In this document: piece by piece, positions 1-14,977 of the stretch
Layout of the letters: each line of letters starts with the position of its first letter
How positions within the stretch are numbered: the first letter of the stretch is position 1
Assembly: GCA_964511535.1 (NCBI GenBank)
Contig: CAZEFW010000126.1
Location: forward strand, 1 to 28,587
Direction of reading: 5' to 3'
Length of the DNA stretch: 28,587 bases
DNA from: CAZCFB01 sp964511535
GTDB lineage: Bacteria > Myxococcota_A > Polyangia > GCA-2747355 > CAZCFB01
The notes under the pieces: model-generated
Databases searched by the model: none
Told to the model about the DNA's origin: nothing
The model's input: only the letters and a program-made list of their open reading frames with translations
Program-made: the position numbers and the translations under genes

Positions 1-2
1 AC

Positions 3-263
3 CCGATCAAGAACGGCTACTGCCTCATCAGCGGCAAGTGTTACGGCAACGGCTCGCCGTCGTCACCAGGCGCGTGCACCGGGTGCCTGACCAATGTCTC
101 GAATACGTCCTGGAGCCCGCTGGCCAACGGCACCAGCTGCACCGCCGACGCCTACAGCTGCACCACCGACATGTGCAAGGGCGGCAAGTGCTCGCACCCG
201 ATCAAGAACGGTTGGTGCCTCATCAGCGGCAAGTGCGTCCCGAAAGGCCAGCCCGGCTGCTAG
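3..263 (+). CDS. C-terminal end of a Cys-rich repeat protein (5' end outside window)
   Basis: The reading frame is open from the left edge to a TAG at 261-263, giving 86 residues. About one residue in seven is Cys. Two copies of a module beginning Pro-Ile-Lys-Asn-Gly-(Tyr/Trp)-Cys-Leu-Ile-Ser-Gly-Lys-Cys are visible, joined by a segment with Cys-Thr-Gly-Cys and Asn-Thr-Ser-Trp-Ser. The same pattern (CxI..xCY, then CxxCD, then AWS) is repeated seven times in the lipoprotein at 22614-25415, so the two are probably paralogous surface proteins. The last residues are a plain Cys-rich end with no transmembrane tail. Neither the function nor the N-terminal architecture can be judged. The stop codon lies inside the left arm of the palindrome at 261-426. 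Confidence 0.75.
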   Translation, partial: PIKNGYCLISGKCYGNGSPSSPGACTGCLTNVSNTSWSPLANGTSCTADAYSCTTDMCKGGKCSHPIKNGWCLISGKCVPKGQPGC

Positions 264-426
264 CCTGGATATTGCGCCAGATGCCCTGCTGCGGCGTCCG
301 TTACCGTCGGCGCAGCGGCTCCCGCGCCGCCTCACCATACGCACCAGTATGCTTTCGTCGTCGCGGGTCCCCTGCGCCTCGGTCCCGGACGCCTCGTGAC
401 GGCCCCTTGGCGCAATATCCAGGCTA
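261..426. repeat. 166-bp imperfect palindrome with 19-bp perfect terminal inverted repeats
   Basis: The outer arms are TAGCCTGGATATTGCGCCA at 261-279 and its exact reverse complement at 408-426. Inner arms also pair: GGCGTCCG..ACCG..GGCGCAG.GG..CCCGCG on the left (about 293-326) matches the reverse complement of about 359-398 with few mismatches and one short gap. A small CATAC/GTATG stem closes the centre. The element sits between converging genes and contains the stop codon of the left one. It could act as a bidirectional terminator, but its size and perfect ends resemble a MITE- or REP-class mobile repeat. It has no coding capacity of its own. Confidence 0.75.
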
Positions 427-455
427 GCGGCCCCGGGCCGCCGCTCAGATCACAT

Positions 456-4916
<4,461 letters not shown>

Positions 4917-4957
4917 GAGGACCTCTCGACCAGGGGCCCCAATAGAATACCGGATGC

Positions 4958-4972
4958 GGCCCTTGCAGGGCC
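4958..4972 (-). terminator. Short perfect hairpin after the PhnD-like gene
   Basis: GGCCCT-TGC-AGGGCC forms a six-base-pair GC-rich stem with a three-base loop. It lies 15 nt past the stop of the PhnD-like gene and upstream of the start of the giant surface protein gene. No T run follows, so intrinsic termination is uncertain; it may instead be a 5' leader structure of the downstream gene. Confidence 0.35.
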
Positions 4973-4986
4973 AGTGGAGGGAGCGG

Positions 4987-5820
4987 TTACTTGCTGTACG
5001 CGGTTTGCAGCGGCTTGTAGGTCGCCGCGCTGGCGGGCTTGAAGCTGGTCATCTGGAACTGGTCGCACAGGTCCTTGCCGGCGCCCGCGCACAGCCTGGG
5101 CAGCGCCTTGCGGATCTTGCTCACCAGGTCCTTGGACGCGCGCCCGTTGACCACGACCAGGGTCAGGCCGGGCATGCCATCCGAACGGTGGATGGACTCC
5201 AGCTCCACCAGCTTGCTCAGCTCCTTGCGGCGCTTGAAGGTCGCCTCCTCCACCAGGGCGGCATCGCCCTTGAACTTGTCGCGCTTCTTACGTCCCACCG
5301 CCTTGAGGCACTTGATCTGCTTCTTGGTCTTGAGGGTGGTGTCCTTGGCGAGGTCCAGCTTCGCCCCCAGGATGACCTGCGAGACGAACCGCGCGTTGTG
5401 CTGCGACGAATAGAACCGCTTGCCCTTGAGCGCGGCGAGGTCCTTGAACTCACCCTTGCGTACCACCACGTGGTAGCGCTTGGCCGCCTTGCCGCCCATG
5501 TGCGCCAGGGGCACCAGCTTGAGCGCCTCTCGCTGGGACAGGTAGGTGGCGAGGTCCACCACGCCGAGGCTCGGCTTGCTCTCCTTGACGTACTTGAGGC
5601 ACGCGTCGAGCTTCGTGTGGTACTCGCCGGTCATGGAGTTGGCCTTGATCCCCACCGACTTTTCCAGGTGGCGCAGGAACTTGTTGATCGGATCCCGGGC
5701 CTGTTCTGTGTTTCCCAACCCTCCGACATTACAAAGGATAAGAGGGTCCGCCTGGGCGTGTCCTGGCCAGCCGAGCGCCAGCAAGGCAAGGGTCAGGGTG
5801 GCTACGACTTTTGATCTCAT
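4987..5820 (-). CDS. PhnD-like phosphate/phosphonate-type periplasmic binding protein (orphan)
   Basis: 277 residues. A Sec signal peptide ends near Gly-His-Ala-Gln-Ala, before Asp-Pro. The rest fits the PhnD/TctC-like type II periplasmic binding fold: a GEYHTKLDACLKYVKE segment, a GVVDLATYLSQRE segment, then LAALKGKRFYSS, typical of proteins annotated as phosphate/phosphonate ABC transporter substrate-binding (PF12974-like). Lys is unusually abundant. Two ATGs compete: AGGAG directly abuts the one at 5826, but sits six bases before the one at 5820, so 5820 is preferred. No permease or ATPase gene is adjacent, so it is either an orphan transporter component or a sensor protein. Ligand unknown. 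Confidence 0.75.
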   Translation of the reverse strand: MRSKVVATLTLALLALGWPGHAQADPLILCNVGGLGNTEQARDPINKFLRHLEKSVGIKANSMTGEYHTKLDACLKYVKESKPSLGVVDLATYLSQREALKLVPLAHMGGKAAKRYHVVVRKGEFKDLAALKGKRFYSSQHNARFVSQVILGAKLDLAKDTTLKTKKQIKCLKAVGRKKRDKFKGDAALVEEATFKRRKELSKLVELESIHRSDGMPGLTLVVVNGRASKDLVSKIRKALPRLCAGAGKDLCDQFQMTSFKPASAATYKPLQTAYSK

Positions 5821-5874
5821 GCTCATCTCCTGCGCACTGGATCTTCTCTGCTGCTTGGGACTACGTCTCTCAAA

Positions 5875-5902
5875 ATTCTATTCAAGCGCGTCAATTGGGC
5901 AA
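5875..5902 (-). promoter_or_regulatory. Possible sigma70-type promoter of the PhnD-like gene
   Basis: Read on the minus strand, TTGCCC is followed by 16 bases and TAGAAT, placing the transcript start about 45-50 nt before the ATG at 5820. The block lies in an AT-richer stretch between divergent genes, consistent with a promoter region. It is only a consensus match by eye. Confidence 0.3.
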
Positions 5903-5948
5903 GAAATCCACTATTATCAACAACCTCAACCCGATGCTGGAGCGTCCG

Positions 5949-6944
5949 ATGCCCCGCCAGGAGATCACCACTGTCATCTGCAGATCGTTCGGCGACCCCG
6001 ATGAGGTGCTGGAGGTGGTGCAACAGCCGGCGCCAGAGCCGGGGCCTGGACAGGTCCTGGTGTCCATGCGCGCGGCCCCGGTCAACCCGGCGGACATCAA
6101 CGTCATCCAGGGGAAGTACGGGGCGCTGCCCGAGCTGCCTGCCCACTGCGGCAACGAGGGCGCGGGTGAGGTGACGGCGCTGGGCAGCGGGGTGGATGGG
6201 CTGGCCGTGGGGGACCGAGTGCGACCTGTGCCCGGCGTGGGTACATGGCGCGGGGCCCTGGTGGCCACGCCGGAACAGCTGACACGGTTGCCAGCCGGGA
6301 TGGCGCTGGAGCACGCCGCCATGCTGTGCGTCAACCCCGCGACGGCCTGGCGCATGCTGCACGACTTCGTGGCGCTGGAGCCGGGCGATTGGGTGCTGCA
6401 AAACGCCGGCACCAGCGCGGTGGGGCGCCACGTGGTGGAGATCTGCCGCCACCTGGGTCTGCGCAGCCTGAGCGTGGTGCGGCGCGAATCCGCGCGCGCC
6501 GAGCTCGAGGCCCTGGGCGCCGACCGGGTGCTGGTGGAGCAGGAGAGCAACCCCCGGGCCGTCAAGGCCGCGTGCGACGGGCAGCGGCCCCGGCTCTGCC
6601 TCAACGGCGTGGGCGGCAAGAGCGCGCTGAACCTGTGCCTGGCGCTGGCTCCCGGCGGCACCATGGTGACCTACGGCGCCATGGGCCTGGAGCCGGTGCG
6701 GATCCCCAACGGGCCGCTCATCTTCAAGCAGCTGATCCACGCGGGCTTCTGGGTCACCGCCTGGTACGCCCGCGCCCCGGAGGCTGATATCGACCGCATG
6801 CTCGAGGCCCTCGCCGGCCTGTTCGCCGCGGGCGAGATGGACGTGAACATCGAGGCACGCTACCCCCTGGAGCAGGCCAAGCAGGCCGTGGCACACGCCC
6901 GCCAGCAGGGCCGTCAGGGCAAGATCCTGCTGGAGATGGGCTGA
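5949..6944 (+). CDS. MECR/ETR-type NADPH-dependent trans-2-enoyl thioester reductase
   Basis: 331 residues, zinc-free medium-chain dehydrogenase/reductase superfamily. The segment NPADINVIQGKYG near residues 46-58 is the hallmark of mitochondrial-type 2-enoyl-CoA/ACP reductases; Y57 is the equivalent of their catalytic Tyr. GNEGAGEV, GVGTWRG and the cofactor-site segment QNAGTSAVGRHVVEI also match. Family members reduce the enoyl bond of acyl thioesters in fatty acid synthesis, so this may be a FabI alternative; a general quinone-oxidoreductase-like role cannot be excluded. GGAG at 5939-5942 is six bases before the ATG at 5949. The frame is open upstream to 5811, but that extension is AT-rich and has no good ribosome site. 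It is divergent from the PhnD-like gene and converges on the radical-SAM gene. Confidence 0.85.
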   Translation: MPRQEITTVICRSFGDPDEVLEVVQQPAPEPGPGQVLVSMRAAPVNPADINVIQGKYGALPELPAHCGNEGAGEVTALGSGVDGLAVGDRVRPVPGVGTWRGALVATPEQLTRLPAGMALEHAAMLCVNPATAWRMLHDFVALEPGDWVLQNAGTSAVGRHVVEICRHLGLRSLSVVRRESARAELEALGADRVLVEQESNPRAVKAACDGQRPRLCLNGVGGKSALNLCLALAPGGTMVTYGAMGLEPVRIPNGPLIFKQLIHAGFWVTAWYARAPEADIDRMLEALAGLFAAGEMDVNIEARYPLEQAKQAVAHARQQGRQGKILLEMG

Positions 6945-6951
6945 ACAGAAA

Positions 6952-6988
6952 ATGTCAAGTGTAGGGGTCAGACCCCCCTACTTGACAC
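6952..6988. repeat. REP-like hairpin with GGGGTC-A-GACCCC core between convergent genes
   Basis: TGTCAAGTGTAGGGGTC and GACCCCCCTACTTGACA face each other across a single base, forming a long stem with one or two mismatches. It fills the 48 bp between the stop codons of the reductase (+) and the radical-SAM gene (-). The GGGGTC(T/A)GACCCC core flanked by a CAAGT/ACTTG step looks like a palindrome I associate with REP families in proteobacteria. It probably also terminates transcription from both sides. No second copy was noticed in this window. Confidence 0.65.
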
Positions 6989-6992
6989 TTTA

Positions 6993-9900
6993 TTAGCGGA
7001 GGCCCAGGGCTTCGGCCCGGGCGAGGACCTGCTCGCGGCGGCGTTCGCGTTCTTCGCGGGTGTTGTTGAACGGGCCGCGCCAGTTCCTCTCGACGAAATC
7101 GGGCGTGTTGGTGTCGATGCCGAAGATGGCCGGGTCGTCCCACAGGCGAGTCCCGTACTCCAACTCGCACGCGCTCACGTCCACGAGGCGGCTGATGCGC
7201 GGCCGCAGGCGCTCCAGGTTCTCCAGGGTCTCCTGGAACAGCTCGGGTGTCTCCCGCGGGAAGCCCACCACCAGCGACAGGTCCACCTCGATGCCGGCCC
7301 ACTGGAGCCCCTCGAGCAGCACCTCGACCTGCTTGAGGTCGAACCCCTTGCGCATGGCCTGCAGGACCTGGCCGCTGAGGCTGTCCACCGGCAGCAGAAC
7401 CCGCAGGCACCCGCTGCGCGCCATGCGCTTGAGCAGCGACCGCTCCATGTCGGGCCGGACCATCAGCCGCCCCTGCCACGGACCAGGCGCCGCGTCCCGG
7501 GCGAGGATGAGATCGCAGAGCTGTGACAGGTGCTCCAGGTCGCCGTTGAGCGCCAGATCCGTGAACCGGAACATGCCCGTACGGTGCAGCTCCAGGGAGC
7601 GCTCCATCTCCTCGAGGATGAGCGCCGGGCTGCGCAGCCGGTGGGGGTGGCCCATGTGGCAATCGGTGCAGCTGACGCACTGGCGGATGCAGCCTCTGCT
7701 GGCCTCGATGGGCAGGTCCCTGCTCGGGTACAGGCTCAGGTCGAGGCCGCCGAAATCGGCCGGGGGGATCCGGTCCAGCTCGGCCACCGGCTGCAACGCG
7801 GGGCCGTTGAGCCAGCGCCCGTCCTCGTGCATGACGGTCCCCGGGACCTCCAGCGGGTCCAGGCCGCGGGCCAGCTTGTGCAGCAGCTGGGGCAGCGTCT
7901 CGTCCGCCTCGCCGCGCAGGATCACCGTGGGCGCGTTGGCCCGGGGCAGGGGGGTCTCGCGGTCCGGGCCGAGCATGGCGATGGGCGCTTCACCGTCGTC
8001 CACGGTCGTGGTCCAGTAGACCACGGGCCCGCAGAGCACCACCGGGCGGCCGGGGGCCATCTCCTGGATCAGGCCGGCGAGGGCCAGCGCGGCGTTGAGG
8101 CTGAAGCTGTCGGCGTGCAGCACCACTGCCGCCGGGCTGTCCGCGAGCAGGCCGGTCAGGACCTCACGAGCGGCGGGCTCGAGCACCGGCCAGACCTCCT
8201 GCTCGAACTGCTCCGGGTCCCGCCAGGACTCGGCGCGATCCGGGCGCCACGCGGCCTCGCCAGAGGGATCGAGCCCGTGCCGAAGGACAGCGTTCAGGTC
8301 CACGGTGGAGCCGCTAAGGTCCATGGTGCGCAGGGCCGCGCCGAGCCGCGCCAGGCTGTGGGGCGGCAGCTCGCCGGGGGCCAGCGGGCACTCGAGCAGG
8401 CAGAAATCAGGTGTCTGTGCGCCATCCGACGGGCGCAGCGAGCCGCTGTCGGCGGCGCTCTGCAGCGCGCCGGCGGTGACCCAGTCGAGGCGGCCGCTGT
8501 GCAGCAGGTGGACCCCCGGCTCCAGCTCCTCGCTGGCCATCTCCTCCCTCGCCGCGGAGGGCGGCTGCAGCAGCAGCAGCGTGCCCCTCGGGTCGCGGCT
8601 CATCACCATCTGCCACAGGCGCTGATCCGTGGGGTGCAGCGCCAGCGCCAGCGGCGGCGCGTCCTCTCTCACCTCCCGCTCGCCCTCGGCCACCAGCAGG
8701 TACTCCGTGGGCGCGGGGCAGAGCACCATGTCCTTGTCCGCGTCGGGCGGCAGCGACAGATCGCCCCACCCCTTTGGGCCGAGGAACCGCCGCAGGCTCG
8801 GGTGCGGGTGCAGGCCGATGCGCACATGCTGCAGGGTGGCCGGCTCCTCCAGGTAGAGCTCCACATCATAGACCAGGCCATGCTCCGGCGGCGCGGCGAA
8901 GTGCAGGTTGAGCCGCCCCGGCACGAACAGCAGGGAGGATTCGAGGTGCAGCGTGTCCTGGTCGTCCCGCCAGGTGCGCCAGCGGCCGCAGGACAGGTCC
9001 AGGTCCTGGCCGTCCAGCCGCACCAGCACAGTGAGCCCGGGCGGCGCGGTGAGGGGCGTCCCGCCCAGCCGCAGGGTCACCTGCCGGTCCCCCGGCGAGA
9101 CGGCCACCTCGAGCGGCGGCGCGACCACCGTGTTCTGCTGCGCGCGGCTGCCGCGCAGGGCCTCGTTGTGCGCCTCCAGCAGCGCGTGAGGCTCGCCCGC
9201 CTGTGAACTCCCCGAGAGGAGCTGCAGCACCGGGATGCCGAACTCGGTCATCACGTGCAGCAGCCCGGCGGCCCGATCGTTTCGGCTCTCCTGGGTGTTG
9301 CCGGTCTCGTCGACGTAGCTGGAGTGAAACGGCCCCTCGCCCTCGGAGATGCCGAACTGATCGGGCTGCAGCGACAGCAGGCAGCCAGAGCGCACCTCGC
9401 AGGTAGCCAGCAGGTCGATCTGGTTGATGCAGGACGCGTGCTCCTCCACGAAGGTGGCGGTGCGCCGCAGGTCGGACTCGGTCTCGCCCGGGAACCCCAC
9501 CAGCAGGCTGAGGGAGACGTTGAGGCCCGCGCGGCGCGCGTCATGCAGCACGGTCGAGGCGGTGGCGATGTCGAACGGCTTGCCCATGGCCTGGAGCACG
9601 CGATCCGAGCCGGAGTCGAGGCCGAAGCGGAACGAGATGCACCCGGCCCGGCGCATGGCGAGCAGCACCTCCTTGCTCATGTCGGGCAAGAAGGTGCCCT
9701 GGCCGGCCCAGATCAAGCCGAGGCGCCGAGAGGCCAGATCGTCGCACCATTGCCGGAGGATGTCGGGCTGGCCGTTGAGCACCAGGTCCACGAACTCGAC
9801 CTGCTCCAGGCCATGCTCACGCACCAGCAGCTCCAGGTGGTCCACCAGCTTCCCTGGCGGGTAGATCCGGTGGAACCCCTCCTTGGGTTGCTCGGCGCAG

Positions 9901-10616
9901 AACGCGCATCGCGCCAGGCAGCCGAACGAGCTGCGGAGGTTCAGGTAGCGCCCCCTGGGCGACGGCGCGTAGTCGTCCAGGTCGAAGTCGGAGAAGGTGG
10001 GCAGCGGCAGCTCCTCCAGCGAGGCGGGCGGCGCCGGCTCGTGGGCGAACTGCGGCCGGTTGCGAGAAGGGATGACCCCCGGCGTCGGCTGGGGCTGCTC
10101 ATCCTCCAGCAGCGGCTCGACCAGCGCGCTGAAGGTGCCCTCACGCTCGCTGCTGAGCAGGTAGTCCACCCCCGCGTCCTCCAGCTCGGCGCGCGCCTCT
10201 TCAGACTCGACCCCCTCGCCGCTGGCCACCAACACCAGGCCGGGCTTGCCCGCTCGCAGCAGCCGGGCCAGTCGGCAAGCCGGGCCCGCGCCGTGGGGCG
10301 GCACTGACAGCCCGACCACCTTGACCACGGAGCCGGACATGGCGCGCGCGAGGTCCTCCAGCCGCTGGCCCAGGGCGCCCGCGCGCAGCGAGTCGTCCAG
10401 GGCAGCTGGCAGGTGGCCTGGGCCCCAGCTGGCCTGCAGCTCGGGCGGCGCCTCCTGGTACAGCCTGCGGTTCAGGTCCAGCGGCAGCACCTTGAGGCGC
10501 CGCCGTCGCAGGTGCTCGGCGAGCGAGGCCAGCCACAGCGGCGGCGTGAACGGCTCGGCCGGGGGGACAGCAACAAGCAGGATCGATGGGTTTGAGGGGA
10601 TGGAGGTCCAGGTCAT
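6993..10616 (-). CDS. Double radical-SAM protein with B12-binding-like domains
   Basis: 1207 residues from the ATG at 10616. Residues 1-175 resemble a cobalamin-binding Rossmann fold as found in B12-dependent radical-SAM enzymes. The first radical-SAM domain has C233-x3-C237-x2-C240, followed by EFVDLVLNG, FRFGLDSGSDRVLQAMGK and LSLLVGFPGET. About 500 residues of beta-rich and alpha/beta sequence follow, including a possible second B12-like domain. The second radical-SAM domain has C976-x3-C980-x2-C983, a TDLALNG segment and LSLVVGFPRET. This is a tandem duplication with both [4Fe-4S]-binding motifs intact. The substrate is unknown; no precursor peptide gene is adjacent. The frame stays open upstream to 11570, but that part is antisense to pssA. 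An AGGAGG lies 28 nt upstream of the ATG, so a CTG start at 10631 is conceivable. Confidence 0.8.
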   Translation of the reverse strand: MTWTSIPSNPSILLVAVPPAEPFTPPLWLASLAEHLRRRRLKVLPLDLNRRLYQEAPPELQASWGPGHLPAALDDSLRAGALGQRLEDLARAMSGSVVKVVGLSVPPHGAGPACRLARLLRAGKPGLVLVASGEGVESEEARAELEDAGVDYLLSSEREGTFSALVEPLLEDEQPQPTPGVIPSRNRPQFAHEPAPPASLEELPLPTFSDFDLDDYAPSPRGRYLNLRSSFGCLARCAFCAEQPKEGFHRIYPPGKLVDHLELLVREHGLEQVEFVDLVLNGQPDILRQWCDDLASRRLGLIWAGQGTFLPDMSKEVLLAMRRAGCISFRFGLDSGSDRVLQAMGKPFDIATASTVLHDARRAGLNVSLSLLVGFPGETESDLRRTATFVEEHASCINQIDLLATCEVRSGCLLSLQPDQFGISEGEGPFHSSYVDETGNTQESRNDRAAGLLHVMTEFGIPVLQLLSGSSQAGEPHALLEAHNEALRGSRAQQNTVVAPPLEVAVSPGDRQVTLRLGGTPLTAPPGLTVLVRLDGQDLDLSCGRWRTWRDDQDTLHLESSLLFVPGRLNLHFAAPPEHGLVYDVELYLEEPATLQHVRIGLHPHPSLRRFLGPKGWGDLSLPPDADKDMVLCPAPTEYLLVAEGEREVREDAPPLALALHPTDQRLWQMVMSRDPRGTLLLLQPPSAAREEMASEELEPGVHLLHSGRLDWVTAGALQSAADSGSLRPSDGAQTPDFCLLECPLAPGELPPHSLARLGAALRTMDLSGSTVDLNAVLRHGLDPSGEAAWRPDRAESWRDPEQFEQEVWPVLEPAAREVLTGLLADSPAAVVLHADSFSLNAALALAGLIQEMAPGRPVVLCGPVVYWTTTVDDGEAPIAMLGPDRETPLPRANAPTVILRGEADETLPQLLHKLARGLDPLEVPGTVMHEDGRWLNGPALQPVAELDRIPPADFGGLDLSLYPSRDLPIEASRGCIRQCVSCTDCHMGHPHRLRSPALILEEMERSLELHRTGMFRFTDLALNGDLEHLSQLCDLILARDAAPGPWQGRLMVRPDMERSLLKRMARSGCLRVLLPVDSLSGQVLQAMRKGFDLKQVEVLLEGLQWAGIEVDLSLVVGFPRETPELFQETLENLERLRPRISRLVDVSACELEYGTRLWDDPAIFGIDTNTPDFVERNWRGPFNNTREERERRREQVLARAEALGLR

Positions 10617-10674
10617 CGTTGGGTACGCCAGAGAAGTCGCGGGCCTCCTGAGATCACCCCCGATCTGTCTCCCC

Positions 10675-10703
10675 AGTATGTCCGGGTCCCATGCTCGCTT
10701 CAA
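10675..10703 (-). promoter_or_regulatory. Possible sigma70-type promoter of the double radical-SAM gene
   Basis: On the minus strand TTGAAG is followed by 17 bases and CATACT, about 60 nt before the chosen start codon. An AGGAGG lies between this and the start. It is in the 183-bp divergent region shared with pssA. The match is by eye only. Confidence 0.35.
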
Positions 10704-10799
10704 GGGATTCACGCATAATGCAAGCAAACAGCCTCCGTCGAGCCCGGGGCCTGCATTTGCATTGTGCCTGCAGGGGAAAATCTCTATCCTGTGGCCTCC

Positions 10800-11558
10800 A
10801 TGGCAGCCCCCGTTCGATATGTGGCCCCGAACCTGGTGACCTGCGTGGGTCTCTGCGCCGGCCTGCTGTCCATCTGCGAGACCATCGCCGGTGACTATGT
10901 GTCCGCGGGCTGGTTCATCATGCTCAGCGTGCTGCTGGACAAGCTGGACGGCGGCGTGGCCCGGCTGCTCAACGCGTCGAGCCGCTTCGGCATGGAGCTG
11001 GACAGCCTGAGCGACCTGATCACCTTCGGCGTGGCGCCCGGGGTGCTGGTGCTCGGCATCATGACCGGCGCCGGCACCGGCACCGTGCTCGCCCCGCCAG
11101 GGAGCCTGATGCGGGCGGCCACCTACACCGGGGTGTTCTTCTACGTCATCGCGGCGGCCCTGCGGCTGGCCAAGTTCAACGTGGTCTCGGACGACTACGG
11201 CAAGGGGTTCTTCTTCGGCATCCCCACCACGGCCGCGGGGGCGTTGACGTCGCTCTACTACCTCACCGTGGCCAAGTACGCCCTGCCGCTGCCATATGTC
11301 CTGGCGCTGCCCGGCGTCCTGATGGTGTTCGGCTTCCTGATGGTCAGCCGCATCCCGCTGCCCAAGTACGGCCGCAGGCAGGCCACCTGGCTCAACATCT
11401 TCCAGCTGGTCAACATCGTCCTGGTCTATATCTGCGGCCTGGCCCGCATCCTCCCCGAGTACCTGCTCGGCTGCGGGCTGCTGTACCTGTTCGTCGGCAG
11501 CGGCTGGGCCCTGGTCAAGCGCGTGCGCCCGCCGGTGATTCCGGCGTCGGAAGGCTGA
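10800..11558 (+). CDS. pssA: Phosphatidylserine synthase (CDP-diacylglycerol-serine O-phosphatidyltransferase)
   Basis: 252 residues of integral membrane protein. The CDP-alcohol phosphotransferase signature DG-x2-AR-x8-G-x3-D-x3-D is complete: DGGVAR, eight residues, GMELDSLSD near residues 50-75. About six hydrophobic segments follow, and the segments FGVAPGVLV, ALRLAKFN and FFFGIPTTAAGAL are typical of PssA. It joins CDP-diacylglycerol and L-serine at the inner membrane, the first step towards phosphatidylethanolamine. ATG 10800 is chosen because the conserved region begins at once; a GTG at 10764 would add 12 residues. TTGTGC-17-TATCCT at 10762-10790 could be a promoter giving a nearly leaderless mRNA. 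Its stop is four bases from the stop of valS on the other strand. No decarboxylase gene is adjacent. Confidence 0.88.
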   Translation: MAAPVRYVAPNLVTCVGLCAGLLSICETIAGDYVSAGWFIMLSVLLDKLDGGVARLLNASSRFGMELDSLSDLITFGVAPGVLVLGIMTGAGTGTVLAPPGSLMRAATYTGVFFYVIAAALRLAKFNVVSDDYGKGFFFGIPTTAAGALTSLYYLTVAKYALPLPYVLALPGVLMVFGFLMVSRIPLPKYGRRQATWLNIFQLVNIVLVYICGLARILPEYLLGCGLLYLFVGSGWALVKRVRPPVIPASEG

Positions 11559-11562
11559 GCCG

Positions 11563-14859
<3,297 letters not shown>

Positions 14860-14883
14860 GGGTCTCTCCTGAGGATCTCGCAC

Positions 14884-14912
14884 GGTTTACGTGGAATCGC
14901 AGGGGATGGCAA
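14884..14912 (-). promoter_or_regulatory. Possible sigma70-type promoter of valS
   Basis: On the minus strand TTGCCA (five of six to consensus), 17 bases, then TAAACC. The predicted transcript start is about 20 nt before the ATG at 14859, leaving room for the AGGAG site but no T-box leader. Consensus match by eye; the -10 box is weak. Confidence 0.35.
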
Positions 14913-14977
14913 GGGAGTGGCCGTCGCGGGCCTCGGCGCGGGGCGTTTGCTATCCTGACCGGTGAAAGGAGGCTGGC

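Noticed and set aside
14860..14880. T-box or other tRNA-responsive leader for valS
   Set aside because: The likely leader is only about 20 nt; there is no room for the structure.
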